The notes beneath the pieces are model-generated. The model did not search any database and was not told the origin of the DNA. It worked only from the letters and a program-made list of their open reading frames with translations. A stretch of 7,102 nucleotides of DNA from Methanocalculus sp. GTDB taxonomy: Archaea > Halobacteriota > Methanomicrobia > Methanomicrobiales > Methanocorpusculaceae. The stretch covers positions 1 through 7,102 of the forward strand of contig NZ_JAUSCG010000033.1 of the NCBI RefSeq assembly GCF_030651615.1, given 5' to 3'. A program made the translations under genes and the position numbers. This document shows, piece by piece, positions 1 to 5,481 of this stretch. Position 1 is the first letter of the stretch. Every line of letters starts with the position of its first letter.

Positions 1-898
1 TCATGCAAACAGAGCATCTGCAACATTGTTAAAGCGTCCGCTTGAAGAGATCATCGGATCGCGCTGCTTTGAGATCGTCCATCATACACCAACCAATATC
101 AGAGGGTGCCCCTTTGTTAAAGCTAAGCAGACAAAGAAACGGGAGACCCATACCGTTACCATTGAGGAGCACTGGTATCAGGTATCGATTGATCCGATCA
201 TAAACAAAGACGGGGTGATGATCGGAGCTGTACACATCCTCACAAATATCGACTCTATCAAAAAAATCCATGAACTCCGTGCGCTCCTTGGAGCAATCAT
301 CGAAACAACGCAGGATCCGATCATTGGTGAAACACCAGACGGTCATGTCATCTCATGGAATAAAGGCGCTGAAGAGACCTTCGGGTATACGTCTGAAGAG
401 ATGATTGGAGAGAGTATCGCACGGATCATCCCTGTAGATCTGCAGGAGCAATGGGGAGAATCGCTCACGAGAGTGCAGAGAGGAGAGCGGGTTGAACAGA
501 TCGAAACCCGCCGGATCAGAAAAGATGGAGTTGAGATCGAGCTCTCGCTTTCACTCTCACCGATTCTTGATGAGCGGGGTATCGTAACCGGAATTGCCGT
601 GATCGGTCGTGATCTGACAGAGATAAGAAAGAGCGAACGGGCACTCCTTGCATATATCACCGAGGCGGCACTCAGGTTAAAGAACCCGATCGAGATCATC
701 GCCCGGAGTCTTGACGAGATACGACAGCTCCATATAGCAGGTGAGATTGATGATGATGACCTCAACACAAGCCTGATGATCCAGATTAACCATGCCAACA
801 AAGTCATCGAGAATATCAGAGAATTGCAGCAGTCGATCGTCCTCAGCCTTGATGAGATCCCACAAGCATACCGCAGATTCCTGATGGATGAGGAGTGA
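1..898 (+). CDS. PAS-domain signalling protein with degenerate HisKA-like C-terminus (5' partial)
   Basis: The reading frame is open from the window edge (first full codon at base 2) to TGA at 896-898, giving 298 visible residues; the true start lies upstream. Residues 1 to about 90 are the latter part of a PAS domain: PLEEIIG, then a Cys/His cluster (C22, H27, H28, C36), then a WYQVSIDPI strand. Residues about 92-212 form a second, complete PAS/PAC unit (TQDPIIGETPDG, ISWNKGAEETFGY, and the PAC-like ending VIGRDLTEIRKSE). Residues 213-298 are helical and resemble a HisKA dimerisation helix, but the H-box position reads LRLKNPI (visible residues 224-230) where SHELRTPL is usual, so the phosphoacceptor His is replaced by Leu. 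No HATPase domain follows; the protein ends about 70 residues later. No transmembrane segment is visible, which suggests a cytoplasmic sensor, though the missing N-terminus could change that. It is probably co-transcribed with the next gene. PAS assignment is firm; ligand and output are unknown. Confidence 0.88.
   Translation, partial: HANRASATLLKRPLEEIIGSRCFEIVHHTPTNIRGCPFVKAKQTKKRETHTVTIEEHWYQVSIDPIINKDGVMIGAVHILTNIDSIKKIHELRALLGAIIETTQDPIIGETPDGHVISWNKGAEETFGYTSEEMIGESIARIIPVDLQEQWGESLTRVQRGERVEQIETRRIRKDGVEIELSLSLSPILDERGIVTGIAVIGRDLTEIRKSERALLAYITEAALRLKNPIEIIARSLDEIRQLHIAGEIDDDDLNTSLMIQINHANKVIENIRELQQSIVLSLDEIPQAYRRFLMDEE
891..898 (+). promoter_or_regulatory. Shine-Dalgarno site overlapping the upstream stop codon
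   Basis: AGGAGTGA is a near-match to the archaeal anti-Shine-Dalgarno complement (AGGAGGTGA). Its last three bases are the TGA stop of the PAS gene. The GGAG core lies 7 bases before the ATG at 903, which favours that ATG over the one at 888 and suggests translational coupling of the two genes. Confidence 0.75.
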
Positions 899-902
899 CC
901 GG

Positions 903-1448
903 ATGAGTGCTATTGACACTGAAGGATCATCGATATACCTCTATATCTCTGATCCTGCCCGGATGAAAGAGACAAATATGAATATCGTCTCTCAGCTGAC
1001 AGCAGACGGACATAGCTGCATCATCATCACGACAAACATTCCCTCTTCAATCCTGAAAAAACTCTATGAGAAGAGGGGGATTCCCCAAAATCAGATCTAT
1101 TTCATCGATGCGATCACAAAATACTCACTCGGAACAGCTCCGATAAATCAGCCAAACACCACATTCACCTCAAACCCGGGTAATCTGACCGAACTTGGAA
1201 TTGCCATCTCCGAGGCACTGAAAAAGAGGCAGGGCGATCATACCGCACTACTCTTTGACTCGATCAGCACCCTCTTAATCTACCTCTCTTCACCAAATAT
1301 CTCGAAATTCATCCATTTCGTATCGAACAAGATCAGGCTCCTTGATCTGAGAGCAGTCTACCTGAGTGCTGAGAAGGGGCTTGATCCCCTCCTGCTCACG
1401 CAGATCAGTTCAATAGTTGACGAGGTTGTGGAAAACCAGAAAGAATAG
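903..1448 (+). CDS. Small KaiC/RecA-like protein lacking a Walker A motif
   Basis: 181 residues from ATG 903 to TAG 1446-1448. This start is chosen because a good ribosome binding site sits 7 bases upstream; ATG 888 is in frame but has no such site. The sequence has the alternating strand/helix pattern of RecA/KaiC-like folds: a CIIITTN strand (about 39-45), YFIDAIT (66-72), NPGNLTELGIAISEAL (91-106), a Walker B-like strand ALLFDSIST (115-123), and RAVYLSAEKG (150-159). No GxxxxGKT/S is present, so ATP binding of the usual type is unlikely. The NPxNLTELGIAISEAL stretch resembles archaeal KaiC-like proteins of uncertain function (DUF835/DUF7504-type annotations), recalled rather than searched. 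The gene starts 4 bases after the PAS gene and ends 3 bases from pgk, which runs the other way. No signal peptide or membrane segment is seen. A role as signalling partner of the PAS protein is inferred from position only. Confidence 0.8.
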   Translation: MSAIDTEGSSIYLYISDPARMKETNMNIVSQLTADGHSCIIITTNIPSSILKKLYEKRGIPQNQIYFIDAITKYSLGTAPINQPNTTFTSNPGNLTELGIAISEALKKRQGDHTALLFDSISTLLIYLSSPNISKFIHFVSNKIRLLDLRAVYLSAEKGLDPLLLTQISSIVDEVVENQKE

Positions 1449-1451
1449 AGA

Positions 1452-2681
1452 TCAGTCGGGGGATCCCTTTCCAAAGAGCTGCCATGACGATTCGAGTGCC
1501 GCCACTGCCGGGAGCTTCTTCCCGGTCAGAAACTCAATACAGGCGCCACCCCCGGTTGAGAGATGAGAATAAGCCGATTCAAGCCCCATCTTCTCGATGA
1601 CCGCAGCAGTATGGCCGCCACCAACCACCGAGAACTCAACGGTAGATGCGGCCCGGATGAGTTCATAAGTCCCGATAGCAAAGTCCGGATCTTCAAAGAC
1701 ACCTGCCGGACCATTGAATACGATCGTCCCCTGAGACTGGATCAGAGAGACCATATCGTGGATCGAAGAGGACCCAAGATCAAGGATCGGGGCATCCTGC
1801 GGGATACGATCGATCGGATACTCCCTCCGTTCTCCATCCATACGTACAGCAACAGATGATGGGATCACCACCCGATCAGCATATGAAGCAAGAATCCGCT
1901 CAGCCTTCTGTATCTCACCACAATACCCGAGACTCTCGATTAACTGGCGTGATGGAGTACCGATATCCACTCCTACTGCTGCAAGGAAGATATTTCCGAC
2001 AACCCCGATTGCAAGGATCCGATCGGCGATTCCGTTCTGTAAGACATGTTCGGCAACCGCTATTGAGTCATCCACCTTTGTACCGCCGAGGATGAAAGTG
2101 ATTGGGTGGGGTGCGCCGGAGAAGACCTTTGAGAGCATCTTTATCTCCCGCTCCATCAGAAGGCCTGCTACAGTCTTCATCGCCGTCGGAAGACCGACAA
2201 TCGTCGGTTGTGACCGATGCGCTGTGCCGAATGCATCATTCACAAAGAGATCCCCCATCTCTGCAAGTCGTCTGACAAGGTGTGTCTTCTTCGCCTCCTC
2301 CGGCTTCATCGTCAGGTTCTCTTCCGCATTGAACCTGAGATTTTCGAGCATGAGCACCTCACCGTTCCGGATAGATTGAACGGCATCGCGAGCACCCTTC
2401 CCAAAGATATCATCAACATAGATCACCGGGCGGCGAATAAGCCGCTCAAGTAGTTCTGCATGAGATTTTAATGTCGTAAAATCCTTCTTTCCGGGGCGGC
2501 TCTGGTGGGTGAGCACCACAACTTTTGCATCATCAAGCGCCTGGATCGTCGGAATATGTTCCCGGAACCGCTTATCATCAAGGATCATTTCAGATGAGGG
2601 ATCCATCGGAGAATTTAAATCCACCCGTACAAGTACCGTCTTCCCTCTGGTCTCAACATCCTGCAATGTACCAAATGCCAT
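1452..2681 (-). CDS. pgk: Phosphoglycerate kinase (archaeal type)
   Basis: 409 residues from ATG 2679-2681 to TGA 1452-1454, the usual length for archaeal enzymes. It catalyses reversible phosphate transfer between 1,3-bisphosphoglycerate and ADP in the cytoplasm; in methanogens it mainly serves gluconeogenesis. Family motifs in order: RVDLNSP (19-25, substrate site), HQSRPG (59-64), ENLRF (113-117), NDAFGTAHRS (148-157), GGTKVDDS (199-206, with the conserved Lys), NGPAGVFE (323-330, nucleotide site), GGGHTAA (354-360; His here is typical of archaea where bacteria have Asp) and STGGGA (375-380). No key residue appears lost. The frame stays open upstream to a TTG at 2729, but those 16 extra residues look unlike the family and the ATG at 2681 has AGGTT five bases upstream. 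It diverges from the methyltransferase gene and converges on the KaiC-like gene with a 3-base gap, so it appears to be transcribed alone. Confidence 0.97.
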   Translation of the reverse strand: MAFGTLQDVETRGKTVLVRVDLNSPMDPSSEMILDDKRFREHIPTIQALDDAKVVVLTHQSRPGKKDFTTLKSHAELLERLIRRPVIYVDDIFGKGARDAVQSIRNGEVLMLENLRFNAEENLTMKPEEAKKTHLVRRLAEMGDLFVNDAFGTAHRSQPTIVGLPTAMKTVAGLLMEREIKMLSKVFSGAPHPITFILGGTKVDDSIAVAEHVLQNGIADRILAIGVVGNIFLAAVGVDIGTPSRQLIESLGYCGEIQKAERILASYADRVVIPSSVAVRMDGERREYPIDRIPQDAPILDLGSSSIHDMVSLIQSQGTIVFNGPAGVFEDPDFAIGTYELIRAASTVEFSVVGGGHTAAVIEKMGLESAYSHLSTGGGACIEFLTGKKLPAVAALESSWQLFGKGSPD

Positions 2682-2761
2682 AGAACAACCTGCCAGAACT
2701 CCTGATATATCATATGAAGAACAAGACAATATTCATTTCTTTCTGATTCCAACACCCCGAT
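2682..2761. promoter_or_regulatory. Divergent intergenic region with TATA-like elements for pgk and the methyltransferase
   Basis: Eighty bases separate the two start codons and must hold the pgk promoter, and that of the methyltransferase if it is expressed. Two AT-rich elements stand out: GATATATCATATGA at 2704-2717, containing the palindrome TCATATGA, and CAATATTCA at 2727-2735. The second is about 30 bases before the methyltransferase ATG, which would fit a leaderless transcript since no Shine-Dalgarno site precedes that ATG. For pgk either element is possible: the near one would place the transcript start at or next to the ATG, the far one would give a leader of about 25 bases that includes the ribosome binding site. 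Transcript starts and element assignments are inferred. Confidence 0.45.
2687..2691 (-). promoter_or_regulatory. Probable pgk ribosome binding site
   Basis: On the minus strand AGGTT lies 5 bases before ATG 2681. It is a modest match to the archaeal Shine-Dalgarno sequence and supports this start over the TTG at 2729. A stronger AGGAG at 2699-2703 is 17 bases from the ATG, too far to serve it. Confidence 0.5.
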
Positions 2762-2830
2762 ATGGATCAGTTCTTCCATTTCTTCGAAAACCTTACGATG
2801 CTTGGACCAGGAGACAACCGGATAACAGAA

Positions 2831-2844
2831 GATCTGATCAGATC
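2831..2844. repeat. 14-base perfect palindrome inside the methyltransferase gene
   Basis: GATCTGATCAGATC is self-complementary over 14 bases and contains three GATC sites. It encodes part of the DLIRS segment of the methyltransferase. It may be a by-product of the high GATC content of the window; no function is implied. Confidence 0.6.
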
Positions 2845-3049
2845 CACCAATACCAAACAAACTCCTCTGATCCTGGATATCGGATCCGGAACCGGCAGAC
2901 AGACGAGAATACTCGCAGCATCAGCCCCAGAAGGGCGGATCGTTCCAGTCGATCTGTATATCCCGTACCTTCAGAAGGTGAAGGATATACAACAGGTCTC
3001 ACCTGTCTGCGGAACAATGGAACACCTTCCCTTCAAAGCAGGGACAGTC

Positions 3050-3065
3050 GATCTGATCTGATCTG
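3050..3065 (+). repeat. Three tandem copies of GATCT at the nonsense codon
   Basis: GATCTGATCTGATCTG is three direct GATCT units plus one base. The premature TGA at 3059-3061 falls at the junction of units 2 and 3. A TGG at that codon would break the repeat, so the repeat and the stop arose together or share a cause. Confidence 0.85.
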
Positions 3066-3456
3066 TTGGGGCGATCTATATCATGGGGTTCTCTGCCGGA
3101 CTCACCAGATGGAGATCACTCCTCAAAGACGGAGGTCACCTCATCGTTTCTGAACTATGCTGGTTCGAATCCCCGCTGCCAGACGAGCTCCGAACCTATT
3201 GGGAGGCAAATTATCCTGCGATTAGTACTGAAGAGGAACGAATACGGGATGCCGGAAGAGCAGGGTTTGACATCATCAGAACACAACGGCTCCCATTACA
3301 GGCATGGGACGATTATTATCAGCAGATGAACCCGACAATCAACCAATGGAAGGAAGAGCATGATCCGGAGATGGCGACATTCCTCTTAGAGATGGAAGAG
3401 GAGATACGGATATTCAGAGAGTACGGCTCCTTCTACGGATATACCTTCTTTATCCT

Positions 3457-3464
3457 AAAAAAAA
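3457..3464 (-). terminator. Oligo-T terminator candidate for the ATP synthase operon
   Basis: Eight A on the plus strand read as TTTTTTTT on the minus strand, starting 4 bases after the atpD stop codon. Archaeal RNA polymerase commonly terminates at oligo-T tracts without a required hairpin. On the plus strand the same bases encode the Lys-Lys near the methyltransferase C-terminus. The 10-base palindrome TCAGGCCTGA lies just upstream on the minus strand. Confidence 0.6.
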
Positions 3465-3468
3465 GTGA

Positions 3469-4098
3469 TCAGGCCTGAGATCGGGCCTTGATCTTCTTTA
3501 AGCGGAAGAGTTCTTCACGCTCCATCTCATCAAGACGCATCTTGATGAAATCACGAGCTTCGGTGAGTTCGGGAATAACTTTAAACTCAAGTGCGTTCAC
3601 ACGCCGCTTGGTACTCTCGATCTCATCCAAGAGTCGCTTCATCGTCGTTTCAATCTCGGCACTGTGAATGATAGATTCGAGGAGATCCTCAAATGCATCA
3701 GCTGCCTCATCAATGACAGACGAGGTACCGATCATACCATAGCCCCGTTCTGTGGGGCTCTTTCTCACACTGGACGAGGTGATCTCGGGGACAACGACGC
3801 CCATAATATTCTTGCTCTTCAACTCGATCTGAGGGACATCCCCGACAGAGAAGGCAGCAGCCTTGACACCGATGGCGCCTTCGACTGTATCTGCGATGGC
3901 GATCATCTCCTGCGCCCGAGCATACTTACGGGCAAGCTCGTCACGGGTATCCTTGGCCTGTGCAAGGATCTTGAAGAACTCAAGGATCAGTCCGTCACGC
4001 TTCATCTTCAGGAGCTTATAGCCGCGCTCCGATAGCTTGATCCGCCTTTTCAGGGCGATCAGTTCGGATCGGGTCGGCTTTACGTCGCGGAGCGCCAT
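3469..4098 (-). CDS. atpD: A-type ATP synthase subunit D
   Basis: 209 residues from ATG 4096-4098 to TGA 3469-3471, the normal family length. Subunit D forms the central rotor stalk inside the A3B3 head and transmits rotation between catalysis and the membrane ring. The N-terminus carries the family signature PTRSELIALKRRI (8-20) followed by LSERGYKLLKMKRDGLI (22-38). Long helices at about 8-75 and 128-205 would pair as the antiparallel coiled coil; residues about 80-125 form the short middle domain. The C-terminal helix ends in a basic run (LKKIKAR). It starts 6 bases after the atpB stop and uses a ribosome binding site inside the last atpB codons, so it is co-translated with atpB. It is the last gene of the operon here, followed at once by an oligo-T tract. 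Its last 10 bases overlap the opposing methyltransferase gene. The symbol follows archaeal use; the same name in bacteria denotes F1 beta. Confidence 0.96.
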   Translation of the reverse strand: MALRDVKPTRSELIALKRRIKLSERGYKLLKMKRDGLILEFFKILAQAKDTRDELARKYARAQEMIAIADTVEGAIGVKAAAFSVGDVPQIELKSKNIMGVVVPEITSSSVRKSPTERGYGMIGTSSVIDEAADAFEDLLESIIHSAEIETTMKRLLDEIESTKRRVNALEFKVIPELTEARDFIKMRLDEMEREELFRLKKIKARSQA

Positions 4099-4104
4099 GG
4101 CAGG

Positions 4105-5481
4105 TTACTCCTTCCGGTACTTGGGATGGTACTTCCTGATCATATCGCGGTCAATTCTGACGAGCTGCTCTTCAGGCAGTGTCGCAAGGAGTTCCCATGC
4201 GATATCGAGGGTTCGTGCGATCGAACGGTCTTCGTTGATCCCCTGGCGGACGAACCGGTTCTCGAAGAAATCTGCCATCTCAAGGAAGAGCCGGTCACGC
4301 TCTGAGAGCGCATCCTTTCCGACGATGGCAACAAGGCCACGGAGATCGTTTCCTTCCGCATACCCTGCGTAGAGCTGATCGGAGACCTTTTTGTGGTCGT
4401 CACGGGTGAGCCCTTCTCCGATACCAAGGTTCATCAGACGCGACAGCGACGGAAGAACGTTGACGGGCGGATAGATGCCTTTCCGGTGAAGTTCACGGGA
4501 GACCACAATCTGGCCTTCGGTGATGTATCCGGTCAGATCAGCGATCGGATGGGTGATATCGTCACCCGGCATCGTCAGGATCGGGATCTGGGTAACTGAA
4601 CCCTTCACACCTTTGATGATACCGGCACGCTCGTAGATACAGGCGAGATCGGTATACATGTATCCCGGATATCCACGACGACCAGGCACCTCTTCACGGG
4701 CAGCACCGATCTGACGGAGCGCCTCACAGTAATTGGTCATGTCGGTTAAGATGACGAGCACATGGTATCCAAGTTCGTATGCAAGGTACTCAGCAGTCGT
4801 CAGTGCAAGACGCGGGGTGATGATACGTTCAACTGCCGGATCATCTGCAAGGTTTAAGAAGACGACCGCACGCTCAAGTGCGCCTGTCCGCTCAAAGTCC
4901 TGCATGAAGTAGTTGGCTTCCTCTTTGGTGATACCCATCGCCGCAAAGACCACAGCAAACGACTCGGTTGAGCCGGGCACTTTTGCCTGCCTGGCGATCT
5001 GCAGTGCGATATCATTGTGGGGAAGACCAGATCCTGAGAAGATCGGGAGCTTCTGTCCACGGACGAGGGTGTTTGTACCGTCGATTGTGGAAATACCTGT
5101 CTGGATGAAATCCTTTGGGTTGCCACGTGCATACGGGTTAATCGCAGCACCGGTGATGTCAAGCCGCTTCTCAGGAACGATCTCAGGACCGCCGTCGATG
5201 GGCTTTCCGCCACCGGAGAGGATACGGCCGAGCATATCCTTGCCGACCGGCATCTTGATCGTCTCACCGAGGAATCGAATCCCCGAGTCCCTGCCGATAC
5301 CGGCAGTCGTCTCAAAGACCTGCACAACTACGATGTCGTCGCTTGTATCAAGGACCTGACCACGCTTCACTGTTCCATCGGAGAGCACGATGTTGACCAG
5401 TTCCTGGTACCCGACCGGCTCGGTCTTCTCAACGAAGACGAGCGGGCCTGCGATCTTTAAAACCGTCTTATATTCCTTCAT
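4105..5481 (-). CDS. atpB: A-type ATP synthase subunit B
   Basis: 458 residues from ATG 5479-5481 to TAA 4105-4107, full length for the family. Subunit B alternates with A in the A3B3 hexamer and binds nucleotide without the main catalytic function. The order is an N-terminal beta-barrel (KIAGPLVFVEKTEPVGYQEL, 9-28), a nucleotide-binding domain and a C-terminal helical domain. Where A has a P-loop, B reads SGSGLPHN (149-156), as is normal for B subunits. The ATP synthase alpha/beta signature is PPVNVLPSLS (338-347). Other conserved stretches are LTDMTNYCEALR (245-256) and EEVPGRRGYPGYMYTDLA (263-280). The start codon overlaps the atpA stop as ATGA, and a GAGGG ribosome site at 5489-5493 (minus strand) lies 7 bases upstream of the ATG inside atpA. 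Six bases separate it from atpD. Confidence 0.98.
   Translation of the reverse strand: MKEYKTVLKIAGPLVFVEKTEPVGYQELVNIVLSDGTVKRGQVLDTSDDIVVVQVFETTAGIGRDSGIRFLGETIKMPVGKDMLGRILSGGGKPIDGGPEIVPEKRLDITGAAINPYARGNPKDFIQTGISTIDGTNTLVRGQKLPIFSGSGLPHNDIALQIARQAKVPGSTESFAVVFAAMGITKEEANYFMQDFERTGALERAVVFLNLADDPAVERIITPRLALTTAEYLAYELGYHVLVILTDMTNYCEALRQIGAAREEVPGRRGYPGYMYTDLACIYERAGIIKGVKGSVTQIPILTMPGDDITHPIADLTGYITEGQIVVSRELHRKGIYPPVNVLPSLSRLMNLGIGEGLTRDDHKKVSDQLYAGYAEGNDLRGLVAIVGKDALSERDRLFLEMADFFENRFVRQGINEDRSIARTLDIAWELLATLPEEQLVRIDRDMIRKYHPKYRKE
4108..4113 (-). promoter_or_regulatory. atpD ribosome binding site embedded in the atpB 3' end
   Basis: AAGGAG on the minus strand lies 9 bases before ATG 4098. 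The same six bases are the last two sense codons of atpB (Lys-Glu), directly before its TAA, so translation of the two genes is probably coupled. Confidence 0.75.

Larger units (their letters stand above)
2762..3478 (+). pseudogene. Class I SAM-dependent methyltransferase gene interrupted by one in-frame TGA
   Basis: From ATG 2762 to TGA 3476-3478 the frame spans 239 codons with a single internal stop, TGA at 3059-3061 (codon 100). Both halves belong to one protein. Before the stop are motif I ILDIGSGTGRQ (about 37-47), the acidic VPVDL (62-65, SAM ribose site) and MEHLPF (86-91) leading into TVDLI. After it comes SVGAIYIMGFSAGL, then LLKDGGHLIVSELCWF and a C-terminus with YYQQMNP and YGYTFFIL. 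Related methyltransferases read DLIWSEGAIY here as recalled, so the TGA replaces a Trp (TGG) codon by a one-base change; the neighbouring Glu is Val. The frame is the same on both sides, so this is a substitution, not an indel. The substrate is unknown. ATG 2762 is the only ATG after the upstream stop at 2744, and no Shine-Dalgarno site precedes it. The 3' end overlaps atpD by 10 bases. It could be a recent pseudogene, a sequencing error, or less likely a readthrough gene. Confidence 0.8.

Noticed and set aside
888..902. ATG 888 as start of the KaiC-like gene
   Set aside because: It would overlap the PAS gene by 11 bases and has no ribosome binding site, while ATG 903 has AGGAGTGA at good spacing.
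1376..1392. AGGGG-CTTGAT-CCCCT hairpin and the nearby GGGATCCC palindrome (1460-1467) as terminators
   Set aside because: The first is inside coding sequence with no T tract after it. The second lies within pgk with only TTT after it. Both may be chance results of the GATC-rich composition.
2682..2729. Upstream TTG start for phosphoglycerate kinase
   Set aside because: The added 16 residues (Cys/Ser-rich) do not resemble the family N-terminus, and ATG 2681 has its own ribosome binding site and gives a normal length.
3059..3061. Selenocysteine recoding at the internal TGA
   Set aside because: The position is a Trp in related methyltransferases as recalled, not a Cys or redox site, and known archaeal Sec users are Methanococcales, Methanopyrus and a few others. 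I saw no SECIS-like hairpin by eye.
3083..3478. Independent gene starting at the ATG after the stop
   Set aside because: It holds only the C-terminal half of a methyltransferase fold without the SAM motifs, has no clear ribosome binding site, and is in frame with the first half, so it is better read as part of one broken gene.
5014..5037. Missing P-loop in ATP synthase subunit B as a defect
   Set aside because: B subunits of V/A-type enzymes normally lack a canonical P-loop; the SGSGLPHN form is the family standard.
4854..5359. Long open frames opposite or shifted within atpB, atpA and pgk
   Set aside because: They overlap strongly conserved genes, show low-complexity Ser/Arg-rich translations and no family motifs, and are explained as shadows of the real coding frames.
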